A stretch of 64,000 nucleotides of DNA from Hyphomicrobiales bacterium (lineage in GTDB: Bacteria; Pseudomonadota; Alphaproteobacteria; Rhizobiales; Rhizobiaceae). A program made the translations under genes and the position numbers. The notes beneath the pieces were generated by a model. The model worked only from the letters and a program-made list of their open reading frames with translations, ran no database searches and was not told the DNA's origin. Shown here piece by piece: positions 8,395-16,125 of the stretch (within the stretch, counting starts at the first letter, position 1; every line of letters starts with the position of its first letter). Where the stretch lies: the NCBI GenBank assembly GCA_900468065.1, contig UBTA01000028.1, positions 1-64,000 on the forward strand. Reading direction: 5' to 3'.

Positions 8395-9447
8395 TTAATT
8401 CGCCGCCTTGATCTCGCTCACCGCACGCGAATATTCGCGCTGGGCTTCGCCGAGGTCCTGGAGTTCCTCGTACTTCACCAATGTTTCCGGCGAGACGCCC
8501 ATGGTCGGGTATTTCTTGATCAGCTCCGGATCGAGGCTTTCCATGGCCGGCTTGTTCGGCACCTCGTAGAAGATATTGGACGCGGCCCAGGCGTGATTCT
8601 TGGCCTCGAGGATGAAGTCGAGGAACTTCATCGCCGCTTCCTTGTGCTCGGAATTCTTCATCACGACCATGGTATCGATCCAAAGGTCGGAGCCTTCCTT
8701 CGGCACAACGAACTTGATCTTGTCGTTCTCGGCAATGCCGTAATTGCACCAGCCGTCCCAGGCCTGAACCAGCGAAGCTTCACCGGAGACGAGCTTGGAG
8801 AAGAAAGTCGTGTCGTCATAGGCGAGCAACGTCTTCTTCGCTTCAATCAAAAGGTTCTTGGCCTCTTCGATCTTGGCCGGGTCTTTCTCGTTGACAGAAT
8901 AGCCTTTCAGAAGCAGGGCCGGTGCCATCAGCCAGCGGTCGGTCGAGAGCATGGTAATCTTGCCCTTCAGCGCTTCCGGCGGATTGAGCAGATAGGACCA
9001 GCTGTCCGGCGTCCCTTCGACCAGATCGGAGCGGTAGCAGAGGCCCGTGGTGCCCCAGGCATAAGGAATGGCATAGGTATTGCCCGGATCGAAGGCCAGC
9101 TTGGTCGCCTGCGGATAAAGGTTCTTGAGGTTCGGCACCTTCTCAGGCCCAAGCGGCTCAAGCAGACCCTGGCCGTTGAGGATATGGGCGAACGGCGAGG
9201 AGACGAACACGACGTCGTAGCCTTTGCCCTGGCCCGCCATCAGCTTGCCCATGATCTCTTCATTGGTGGCGTGGTTGACCACCTCGATCGTCAGCCCGGT
9301 CGCCGCCTTGAAGGTCTCGGCGATGTCCGGTGCCATGTATCCGGCCCAGTTGGAAATTACCAGATCGGCCGATAGCGCCGTTCCGGACGAAAGGATCATG
9401 GCTGTCGCTGCGAGACCGGCCAGGCGCAATTTCACTGACGTTTTCAA
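8395..9447 (-). CDS. Periplasmic solute-binding protein, PotD-like
   Basis: A 350-residue substrate-binding protein. A signal peptide covers residues 1-27 (hydrophobic LAGLAATAMILSSG, cleavage after ALSA). The mature start DLVISNWAGYMAPDIAETFKAATG is the classic beginning of PotD/PotF-type binding proteins. The start codon is TTG at 9445-9447, preceded by ACGGGAGACTACCC; no in-frame ATG gives a complete signal peptide. It is the first gene of the minus-strand operon and delivers substrate to the importer. The ligand cannot be named; the family binds polyamines and related cationic or amino-acid-like compounds. Transcription likely starts in the gap shared with the divergent GntR gene. Confidence 0.88.
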   Translation of the reverse strand: MKTSVKLRLAGLAATAMILSSGTALSADLVISNWAGYMAPDIAETFKAATGLTIEVVNHATNEEIMGKLMAGQGKGYDVVFVSSPFAHILNGQGLLEPLGPEKVPNLKNLYPQATKLAFDPGNTYAIPYAWGTTGLCYRSDLVEGTPDSWSYLLNPPEALKGKITMLSTDRWLMAPALLLKGYSVNEKDPAKIEEAKNLLIEAKKTLLAYDDTTFFSKLVSGEASLVQAWDGWCNYGIAENDKIKFVVPKEGSDLWIDTMVVMKNSEHKEAAMKFLDFILEAKNHAWAASNIFYEVPNKPAMESLDPELIKKYPTMGVSPETLVKYEELQDLGEAQREYSRAVSEIKAAN

Positions 9448-9756
9448 GGGTAGTCTCCCGTTGCTGGCGCAGCCCGGATGCCAAGCAGATCTTTGGCCAT
9501 AACCGCATGCGCAAATACATCATCCCGGAAGGTATCGCGGTAATACGCGATGCCTCACCCAAGGGTTCAACCTCTGTTCCCAAAGCGGCGCGCCGGTTAT
9601 CCGGTCTATGTCTCGCTTCGTCAGGCAGTATTATTTATAAAAAAAATACGTCAATACGAAATCGTACCGGCGACGAAAATTTAACAAACGCTCTTGCAGA
9701 CCCTTTGTAGAAGATGCAGCATGCGCTTTACTCTATGGCATTCAAAGGTACGGGCG
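9448..9756. promoter_or_regulatory. Divergent promoter region, importer operon / gntR
   Basis: This 309-base gap separates the divergent importer operon and GntR regulator and must hold both promoters. The stretch 9625-9690 is strongly AT-rich. It includes an inverted repeat TACGAAATCGTA at 9655-9666, set inside CGTC...GACG (9649-9675), which is a candidate GntR-family operator. No other gene is visible here. The operator call is from symmetry only. Confidence 0.45.
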
Positions 9757-10686
9757 ATGCAAGCAGAGGCGAAAAAGGTCAATCATCGCCATGTTGAACT
9801 GGCGCAAAAAATACTCGACATCGCCACAGAACGCGGCATGAGCCGTGGCGAACGGCTGCCGGAACAGGCGCTTGCCTCCCGCTGCAACGTTTCGCGCACC
9901 CCGATCCGCAAAGCTCTGCAGTTTCTGGCCGAAAAGTCGATCGTCACGGCCGAGGCCGAGGGCGGTTATCTGCTTGCCATCGATCCCGCGTCGTTCCCCG
10001 GTTTTGAGGACACAGCACAACCGGCCGAGGAAACCGAGCTTTACAACGCCATCCTGCGCGACGTCTCGGCCGGACGCATCAGCGATTCCCAGACCGTTGC
10101 CAGCCTGCAGCGACGCTACGATGCATCGCGCAACGCGGTTCAAAACGCGCTGACGCGGCTGGCCGAGGACAATCTGGCGGAACGCGCGGCAGGCCAGCAA
10201 TGGCTGATCAAGCAATTCGCCATCAGCGGCGATGCCGTTGCCAAGAGTTTCGAATACCGCCTGTCGTGCGAACCGCTTGCGCTCACCATGCCCGGCTTCC
10301 GCCGCGACGCTGCGGCAATCACCTCGCTCCGGCAATCGATGGAGATTTTGCGCTCGATGACGGAGAGCGGTTTTGACCAAAAGCTGTTCGAACGCACCGA
10401 TTTCGACTTTCACATGCTGATTGCCAAAAGCTGCGGCAATCCCTTCATGTCGGAGGCGCTTTCAAGCCACCACCGCCGCCGCCGTTCCAGCCAGCCGCCG
10501 GTGCATGTCAACGCCTTCCGGCTAATGCAGTCCAACATGGAGCATATCCAGATGCTGGAACAGATCGAGCGCGGCCAGCTTGAGCTTGCGGCCGACCTGA
10601 TGCGCGTGCATATCCAGCTTTCCCATTCGCAGCGGCCACGCCTTGCCGGGCGCGGCGTTCCGCCTGTCTTCAAGATCGTGGGCTAG
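9757..10686 (+). CDS. GntR/FCD-type regulator with two winged-helix-like segments
   Basis: A 309-residue regulator. Residues about 10-75 form a GntR winged helix (ALASRCNVSRTPIRKALQFL is the recognition part). A second winged-helix-like stretch follows at about 95-150 (SLQRRYDASRNAVQNALTRL). The C-terminal part (from about 165) is an FCD-type ligand domain with the acidic/His pattern FERTDFDFHMLIAKSCGNPF. The ATG at 9757 follows AAAGGT at about the right distance; 21 codons upstream are open but lack such a site. It sits between the divergent operons and 15 bases before the second glycosyltransferase, so it most likely controls both units, with an intermediate of the pathway as ligand. Confidence 0.85.
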   Translation: MQAEAKKVNHRHVELAQKILDIATERGMSRGERLPEQALASRCNVSRTPIRKALQFLAEKSIVTAEAEGGYLLAIDPASFPGFEDTAQPAEETELYNAILRDVSAGRISDSQTVASLQRRYDASRNAVQNALTRLAEDNLAERAAGQQWLIKQFAISGDAVAKSFEYRLSCEPLALTMPGFRRDAAAITSLRQSMEILRSMTESGFDQKLFERTDFDFHMLIAKSCGNPFMSEALSSHHRRRRSSQPPVHVNAFRLMQSNMEHIQMLEQIERGQLELAADLMRVHIQLSHSQRPRLAGRGVPPVFKIVG

Positions 10687-10701
10687 ATATTTGGTGCACG
10701 C

Positions 10702-11967
10702 ATGAGCCAGCCCAAGGTGATCGCCTTTTTCCCGGAAGCCAGTTACGGCGCAGCACTCAACTGTGTCGGCATCGCCCAGGAACTGCGCCGGCTCGGTGCC
10801 CGCCCGGTCTTCATCTGCCACCCCGGATTTCGCGGCGTCTTCAGCGAATATGGCTTTCCCGAATATTTGCTGCAGTCAGCCGGAACGGAAAGCCAGACCG
10901 ACTGGACCGACTTCATCAACCGGCATCAGGACGCTTTTCGCCAAACGCCGCTGGAGCAGGTGAAAAGTTATGTCGCCCCGACCTGGGAGGCGATCGTCGA
11001 TACGGCAATTGCAGCGGAAGAACCGCTGCGCCAGTTGCTGGCGCAACTCAAACCGGCGGCCATCGTGCTCGATAATGTGGTGATGTTTCCAGCGATCGCC
11101 AATGCCGGCGTCCCGTGGGTCAGGGTCGTCTCCTGCGCCGAGACGGAGCTGCCCGATCCGCTGGTTCCGCCCTATCTCTCCGGCTGCGGCGGCAAGCCCG
11201 GCGCGGACTGGTCGGCGTTTTCACGCGCCTATGCCAAGGCGGTGGCGCCAGCGCAGAAACGTATGAATGCGTTCCTCGCCGAATGCGGCCTCAACCCGCT
11301 GCCACCAAGCGAATTCCTGGAAAACTCGCCATATCTCAACCTGCTTCTCTCCCCGGACGCCGTGCGCTTCGAGCGCCAAAACCCTCTCGATCCGAAACGA
11401 TTTGTCTATCTCGATGGCTGCGTCCGGCAGGAAGCGCCCTATACGCTGCCGCATTTTGCTTCGCATCAGGAGGCACCGCTGGTGCTGGCGAGCTTCGGCA
11501 GTCTCGGCGCCATGGACGTCTCGATGATCAAGCGGATGATCGGTGTCTTCGAAACGCTGCCCTACCGCTTCATCGTCAATGTCGGGCCATGGCGTGACGA
11601 GTATAGCCGCATCCCCGACAACGTCTTCCTCGAAAGCTGGTTTCCGCAACCTTCCATCGTTGAACAGTCTCGCCTATTCATCCATCACGGCGGCAATAAC
11701 AGCTTTTGCGAAGCGCTCTATTTCGGCGTGCCATCGCTGGTCATGCCGTTCTGCTGGGATGGCCACGACAACGCCCGCCGCGCCGAGGATGTCGGCGTCG
11801 GCAAGAGGATCGACCGTTACCGCTGGACGGACGGCGAGCTGGCCGCAACGATCACCGGCCTGCTCGACAATTCTACGCTGAACGATACACTTGCGGCCAA
11901 TTCCGCGACGATGAAAAAGGCTGCCGGCGTGACGGTGGCCGCCAAGGCGATATTGGATCTGATTTAA
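10702..11967 (+). CDS. UGT/MGT-like glycosyltransferase, copy 2
   Basis: A 421-residue GT-B glycosyltransferase homologous over its length to the gene at 4168. Shared blocks are IAFFPEASYGAALNCVGIAQ, the LSGCGG region, RFERQNPLDPKRFVYLDGCVR, and the nucleotide-sugar signature WFPQPSIVEQSRLFIHHGGN followed by FGVPSLVMPFCWDGHDN. The ATG at 10702 is close behind the GntR stop; its ribosome site is weak, suggesting coupling to the regulator. It is followed 14 bases later by an aldehyde dehydrogenase. Two such transferases in one catabolic locus suggest either two acceptor sites, two isomeric substrates, or subunits of one enzyme. The true acceptor is unknown. Confidence 0.85.
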   Translation: MSQPKVIAFFPEASYGAALNCVGIAQELRRLGARPVFICHPGFRGVFSEYGFPEYLLQSAGTESQTDWTDFINRHQDAFRQTPLEQVKSYVAPTWEAIVDTAIAAEEPLRQLLAQLKPAAIVLDNVVMFPAIANAGVPWVRVVSCAETELPDPLVPPYLSGCGGKPGADWSAFSRAYAKAVAPAQKRMNAFLAECGLNPLPPSEFLENSPYLNLLLSPDAVRFERQNPLDPKRFVYLDGCVRQEAPYTLPHFASHQEAPLVLASFGSLGAMDVSMIKRMIGVFETLPYRFIVNVGPWRDEYSRIPDNVFLESWFPQPSIVEQSRLFIHHGGNNSFCEALYFGVPSLVMPFCWDGHDNARRAEDVGVGKRIDRYRWTDGELAATITGLLDNSTLNDTLAANSATMKKAAGVTVAAKAILDLI

Positions 11968-11981
11968 AGAAGGACGCCAGC

Positions 11982-13460
11982 ATGCAGGACAGGCTTTATA
12001 TCGACGGTGCGTGGGTAAGGCCTGAGAAGGGCGGCACGCTGGATGTCATCGATCCCGCCACAGAACAGGTCATTCACAAGGCCCCGGCCGGCACCAGCGG
12101 CGATATCGACAAGGCCGTCAAGGCTGCCCGCTATGCCTTCGATTCCGGCCCCTGGCCGAAATTCACCGGCACCCAGCGCGCCGTCTATCTGCGCGCCATT
12201 GCCGCCAAGGTCACCGAAAAACGGGAATTCCTCGCCAGGCTCGAAGTGACCGACAACGGCAAGCCCCTGCCGGAAGCGCTCTGGGATATCGACGATGTCG
12301 CCGGATGCTTCAACTATTATGCCACTCTGGCGGAAGAACTCGACCAACACCCGGAAGAGACCATCCCGCTCAGTGAGCCGCGGTTTTCCTCAAGGGTGGT
12401 GCGCGAACCGCTGGGGGTCGTCGGTGCCATCACGCCGTGGAACTACCCGCTGCTGATGGTCTCCTGGAAAGTAGCACCGGCCCTGGCCGCCGGTTGCACC
12501 ATCGTGCTGAAACCCTCGGAACTGACGCCGCTCACCGCGCTCGAACTCGGCATCATTGCAGAGGAAGTCGATCTTCCGGCCGGCGTGCTCAACATCGTCA
12601 CCGGCACCGGGATGCAGGCCGGCGAACCGCTGACCGAACATCCGCTGGTCGACAAGCTCGCCTTTACGGGCTCGGTCTCCACCGGCCGCAAGGTGATGAT
12701 GGCCGGCGCGCAGGACATCAAGACGGTCAGCCTCGAATTGGGCGGCAAATCGCCCTTCGTCATCTTCGCTGATAGCGATATCGAAAAAGCCGTTGAATGG
12801 ATCATGTTCGGCATCTTCTGGAACCAGGGCCAGGTCTGTTCGGCAACCTCGCGTGTGCTGGTCGAGGCCGGGATTTACGATGCCGTCGTTTCGCGCCTGT
12901 GCGAGGAAGCGGCCAGGATCAAGATCGGCAACGGCATGGAGGACGGCACCCTGCTCGGGCCGATCGTCTCGAAGGGCCAGTATGACAAGATCACCTCGGC
13001 AATCGACCGCGCCCGCATCGATGGCGCCACGGTCGCCTATGGCGGCGGCCGTCCGGTTGGCCTCAACAGCGGCTATTTCCTGGAACCGACAGTGCTGACG
13101 GAGATAAGCGAAGACAGCTATGTCTGGAAGGAAGAAATTTTCGGCCCGGTCGTCTGCGTGAAGCCGTTCAAGGACGAGGATGATGCCATCCGCATGGCCA
13201 ATGACAGCCGCTTTGGGCTCGCCGCCGCCGTGATGTCGAAGGACGTGATCCGCGCCGAACGCGTCGCCGAAGCCTTTCGCGCCGGTATCGTCTGGGTCAA
13301 CTGCTCGCAGCCGACCTTCGTCGAGGCCCCGTGGGGCGGCTACAAACAATCCGGCATCGGCCGCGAACTCGGCCATTGGGGACTGTCGAACTATCTGGAA
13401 ACCAAGCAGATCACCCGTTTCAACAGCGACGAGCCTTGGGGCTGGTATATCAAGGAATGA
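11982..13460 (+). CDS. Aldehyde dehydrogenase, betaine/aminoaldehyde dehydrogenase-like
   Basis: A 492-residue NAD(P)-dependent aldehyde dehydrogenase. Motifs are WNYPLLMVSWKVAPAL, FTGSVSTGRKVM, the general base in ELGGKSPFVIF and the nucleophile in NQGQVCSATSRVLV. The layout and length are those of betaine-aldehyde and aminoaldehyde dehydrogenases (BADH/PuuC group). The ATG at 11982 follows AAGAAGGACGCC. It is the last gene of the divergent plus-strand unit (regulator, glycosyltransferase, dehydrogenase). With the importer, a role in oxidising an amine-derived aldehyde is likely. The chain ends PWGWYIKE, an aromatic tail that recalls the longer tail of the other dehydrogenase in this locus. 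Confidence 0.88.
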   Translation: MQDRLYIDGAWVRPEKGGTLDVIDPATEQVIHKAPAGTSGDIDKAVKAARYAFDSGPWPKFTGTQRAVYLRAIAAKVTEKREFLARLEVTDNGKPLPEALWDIDDVAGCFNYYATLAEELDQHPEETIPLSEPRFSSRVVREPLGVVGAITPWNYPLLMVSWKVAPALAAGCTIVLKPSELTPLTALELGIIAEEVDLPAGVLNIVTGTGMQAGEPLTEHPLVDKLAFTGSVSTGRKVMMAGAQDIKTVSLELGGKSPFVIFADSDIEKAVEWIMFGIFWNQGQVCSATSRVLVEAGIYDAVVSRLCEEAARIKIGNGMEDGTLLGPIVSKGQYDKITSAIDRARIDGATVAYGGGRPVGLNSGYFLEPTVLTEISEDSYVWKEEIFGPVVCVKPFKDEDDAIRMANDSRFGLAAAVMSKDVIRAERVAEAFRAGIVWVNCSQPTFVEAPWGGYKQSGIGRELGHWGLSNYLETKQITRFNSDEPWGWYIKE

Positions 13461-13491
13461 GGCGTACCCGGATACGGACGCTCTTCAATCA

Positions 13492-13518
13492 GGGCAGGAC
13501 AATCATGTCCTGCCCTTT
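13492..13518. terminator. Terminator after the second aldehyde dehydrogenase
   Basis: A perfect 9-bp inverted repeat GGGCAGGAC / GTCCTGCCC with a 6-base loop is followed by TTTA on the plus strand. It lies between convergent genes and may end transcription from both sides. Confidence 0.65.
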
Positions 13519-13545
13519 ACGATTTAAGATCATCGGCAACTGACG

Positions 13546-14049
13546 TCAGTAAGGCGAAATGCACTGACGGCGGCGGCCGTTATACGGCTGGAATGTATTG
13601 TCATAGGCTCTGTACGAGCGATATCGCGCATAGCACCAATCGGCATGCGAACCGCCGGTGCGATAATAGCGGCGCTCACCGCCGTAATATCTGGGCTGTG
13701 CTAAGAGCCCACCGATGATCGCGCCTGCAGCCAGGCCGCCAAACGCCGCGCCGAAGTTGTCGTCATAGCCACGGTCGTAGCGTCGATGGTTATAGTAGCC
13801 GCCGTTGCGATAGCCGCCGCCATTGCGATAGTAACCACCGTTGCGATAGTTGCGCCTGATGTAAGGGCCGCGGTTGCCGCCATAGCGGCCTATACCCCAG
13901 GAACTGCGGTATGATTCGACCTGTTGAACATCCGAAACTTGAGGCCTCGGCCGTTCGATGGATGGGAATGCCTGGGCCGGCACAACGCTCGAAAAGGCCG
14001 TGGCCAGCGACAGACCGATGATTGCAAACATTTTCATGTGAGTCACCAT
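13546..14049 (-). CDS. BA14K-family exported protein
   Basis: A 167-residue exported protein. The N-terminal signal peptide ([21 protein letters not shown]) is followed by a Gly/Tyr/Arg/Asn-rich low-complexity stretch, a short glycine-zipper hydrophobic segment ([17 protein letters not shown]), and the C-terminal BA14K signature [21 protein letters not shown]...RRQC. BA14K-type proteins are common in Rhizobiales; the Brucella member is an immunoreactive protein with reported lectin-like activity. The ATG at 14047-14049 follows GAAAGG at five bases and is preferred over neighbouring in-frame ATGs. It is monocistronic. Confidence 0.8.
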   Translation of the reverse strand: MVTHMKMFAIIGLSLATAFSSVVPAQAFPSIERPRPQVSDVQQVESYRSSWGIGRYGGNRGPYIRRNYRNGGYYRNGGGYRNGGYYNHRRYDRGYDDNFGAAFGGLAAGAIIGGLLAQPRYYGGERRYYRTGGSHADWCYARYRSYRAYDNTFQPYNGRRRQCISPY

Positions 14050-14162
14050 TTTACCTTTCAACCTATGAAACGCTTCAAACGACAGTTTTGTGCCCTGGTC
14101 GAATAAAAATAATCATTTTGTGATCGTTCCGTACACGATCAGCACCCTTTTTGAGCCATTCT

Positions 14163-14381
14163 TCAGGAAATTCGCTTAAATGTCCATTTGACCGTAAACT
14201 CGCCGCTGCGCTTCAGCTTTGTCTTGGTGCGCACCCGCACCGGACCACCAAGCGCAATCTCCGCATCTTCGAAAGCCTGACGCGCCTCCGCCATTGCCCG
14301 GTGATAGGCACTGTTGTCACGCTTCGGGCTATCGGCAATCGCCTTGAGAAGGGCAATCGTATCCAGCTTGTTTTCGGCCAT
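14163..14381 (-). CDS. Small hypothetical protein
   Basis: A 72-residue basic protein (MAENKLDTIALLKAIADSPK at the start) without signal peptide or membrane segment. The N-terminal half is helical and the C-terminal half (VRVRTKTKLKRSGEFTVKW) looks like beta strands with many lysines and arginines. An AAGGAG lies 12 bases upstream, slightly far; a second in-frame ATG 13 codons earlier is possible. I do not recognise the family. It stands alone between the BA14K gene and the phenicol exporter. Confidence 0.55.
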   Translation of the reverse strand: MAENKLDTIALLKAIADSPKRDNSAYHRAMAEARQAFEDAEIALGGPVRVRTKTKLKRSGEFTVKWTFKRIS

Positions 14382-14537
14382 GAATGGGGCAGGCTCCTTC
14401 TCGCCATGTCGAGGCTGCATTCGATCCTTGTCGCGACGACGAACACAGATGGTTTCAATACATCAACCTGTGCGACCTTCTCAATGCAAACATCCGGGCA
14501 CCGGGCAGGACAGCGGATGCTGCCCCGCCCGGGTCGA

Positions 14538-15734
14538 TTATCCCGGCATTTTCGGGCGGCCAAGCAAAGCCAACGCCGCGAGGACCACGGTTGCCATGAC
14601 GGAGGAAAAGACCACGAGTGGCCATGCCGTATCGCCCTGCAAGGTGACCACCGCCAGCGTCCCGACAATGCCGACGATCAGGCTCTGGATGCAGAAATAG
14701 AAGGCGACCGCCGATCCGGCAATATCGTCAAAGCCTTTCAACGCTCCGTTGGCGGTCACCGAAACCGCAAAGACGATACCGATCGCCATCACCCACATCG
14801 GCACGATGAAGGTGAGGAAAGAGGCCGAACCGAAGATTTGGCCGATGCTCAACAGGAAAGCCCCCAGCAGCAGCATTGCCATGCCTCTCGCCAGACTGCC
14901 GGGAATTCCCCATTTCGCGACAAACTGCCAGGTAAAGCGCGTGGTGATGATCATCGCGCCCGCCGCAGTGGCGAATGCCAGACTGAACGTCACCTCCGAG
15001 AAACCCGCACCATCGATCAGGACACGAGGAGCGGTCGAGAAGAACACGAAAAACGTGCCCATCGCCGTGCTGAATCCGAGCGTATAGGTCCAGAACGCAA
15101 AGCTCTTGAAAAGAGGCAGGATCGAACGGCTTGAGTTTACAGCAACTGCCGGCCGCGTTTCGTGCCAGCCAAACCAGGCATTGACGAGCGCCAAAATCGC
15201 CATAGCGCCAAGAGCAGTGAAGATCGCGCGCCAGCCCAATCCATCGGCGATCAAGGCACCCGCAATCGGCCCAAAAGCCGGCACGAAGGACAGCATAGCG
15301 CTGAAAAGACTATAGATCACAGCGCTTTCCGGACGGTCCGCATAAACATCGCGAACGGTCGCAAACGTGGCCACCAGCGCCGCGGACGCCCCGGCGGCCT
15401 GAAGAAACCGGAAGACGATGAACAGGGTTGCCGTCGATGATGCCGCAAGGCAGAACGATGCAGAGGCGAACAGGGCCGCCCCGCCGATCAACACCGGGCG
15501 CCTGCCGATGCGATCGGAGAGCGGCCCGAACACGATCTGCCCAACGCCGAGCATGACCATGTAAAGGCTCAGTGTCAGCTGAATGACCGCCGGGCTGGTA
15601 TTGAGAATCCCGGGCATGGCAGGCACGACCGGAAGATAGATATCCATCGCCAGAGAGGCCAGAATATCGAAGGGGGCCACCAGCAACAGCGTTGCTGGCA
15701 GGGAATAGGCCCAGACACGAGAGTTTGTAGGCAT
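14538..15734 (-). CDS. FloR/CmlA-family phenicol efflux MFS transporter
   Basis: A 398-residue, 12-helix major facilitator drug exporter. The first helices read APFDILASLAMDIYLPVVP and then IQLTLSLYMVMLGVGQIVFG, almost the same as I remember for FloR (404 aa) and clearly related to CmlA. The family motif GPLSDRIGRRPVL and ATFATVRDVYADRPE are also present. Homology runs to the end (FDDIAGSAVAFYFC). These pumps export chloramphenicol and, for FloR, florfenicol from the cytoplasm. The ATG at 15732-15734 matches the FloR start; a TTG six codons earlier is open. A cmlA-type leader ORF with hairpin lies upstream, so induction by phenicols through translational attenuation is likely. Base composition is like its neighbours and no mobile element is near, which suggests a resident chromosomal gene. 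Substrate is inferred. Confidence 0.88.
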   Translation of the reverse strand: MPTNSRVWAYSLPATLLLVAPFDILASLAMDIYLPVVPAMPGILNTSPAVIQLTLSLYMVMLGVGQIVFGPLSDRIGRRPVLIGGAALFASASFCLAASSTATLFIVFRFLQAAGASAALVATFATVRDVYADRPESAVIYSLFSAMLSFVPAFGPIAGALIADGLGWRAIFTALGAMAILALVNAWFGWHETRPAVAVNSSRSILPLFKSFAFWTYTLGFSTAMGTFFVFFSTAPRVLIDGAGFSEVTFSLAFATAAGAMIITTRFTWQFVAKWGIPGSLARGMAMLLLGAFLLSIGQIFGSASFLTFIVPMWVMAIGIVFAVSVTANGALKGFDDIAGSAVAFYFCIQSLIVGIVGTLAVVTLQGDTAWPLVVFSSVMATVVLAALALLGRPKMPG

Positions 15735-15811
15735 GGAAAAACATCCGCTCAAATGAGGTACATTTGGCGGCGTCTGCCTGTGAGCTTAAACTGAGATTGG
15801 TTCGACAGAAC

Positions 15812-15840
15812 GCCGCAACAACATGAAGGGTTGTTGCGGC
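15812..15840 (-). promoter_or_regulatory. Attenuator hairpin of the phenicol exporter
   Basis: A perfect 11-bp inverted repeat (GCCGCAACAAC / GTTGTTGCGGC) with a 7-base loop starts immediately after the stop codon of the leader peptide on the minus strand. No T-run follows, so it is not a simple terminator. Its downstream arm can alternatively pair by seven bases with ACGCCGC at 15767-15773. In addition ATCCGC inside leader codons 5-7 is complementary to GCGGAT (15743-15748) in the likely ribosome site of the exporter. Mutually exclusive folds of this sort are what translational attenuation needs. Confidence 0.75.
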
Positions 15841-15870
15841 TTACTTATCTGCGGATTTTGCAGTCCCCAT
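15841..15870 (-). CDS. Nine-codon leader peptide MGTAKSADK (cmlA-type attenuator)
   Basis: The minus strand reads ATG, eight codons and TAA, encoding MGTAKSADK, 107 bases upstream of the exporter ATG. GGAG is placed seven bases before its ATG, so it is translatable. The cmlA attenuator of Tn1696 encodes MSTSKNADK; six of nine residues are identical, including Lys5 and the Ala-Asp-Lys end. Chloramphenicol is known to stall ribosomes on that leader with alanine at the penultimate chain position. Here the stalled ribosome would cover the region next to the hairpin, opening it and exposing the exporter start. Too short for gene finders, so probably unannotated in relatives. Confidence 0.8.
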   Translation of the reverse strand: MGTAKSADK

Positions 15871-16125
15871 GCGGATACTCCATGATCCGAAATTCGATGA
15901 ATGCCCTATATCAAAATCGGAGCGTGCAAACAATGGTACCGCAGATGTGGATAATTGTGCCACCGACTCCGCCCTCGGGGCCCGCACATGGTTCAATGTT
16001 GGTCACAGCCAGCGTCTGACCTCGCTAAATGCGAATATCCGGAAAGCGGCATGCGCTTGTTTTATCGGCGGGGAAAATATGCCACCAAGGCCGTCATGCG
16101 TTCGCAATCAAATCAGCGAGTATCA

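Noticed and set aside
7322-8749. PotB-like permease as a 475-residue protein
   Set aside because: The N-terminal 187 residues are read through a palindromic repeat and antiparallel to no function; they overlap the end of the binding-protein gene and are not protein-like. The start was moved to TTG at 8188.
11706-13460. Aldehyde dehydrogenase as a 584-residue protein
   Set aside because: The first 92 codons overlap the glycosyltransferase in another frame; the ATG at 11982 has AAGAAGGA and fits the family.
15812-15840. Simple rho-independent terminator upstream of the phenicol exporter
   Set aside because: No T-run follows the hairpin on either strand, and its place directly after the leader ORF fits attenuation better.
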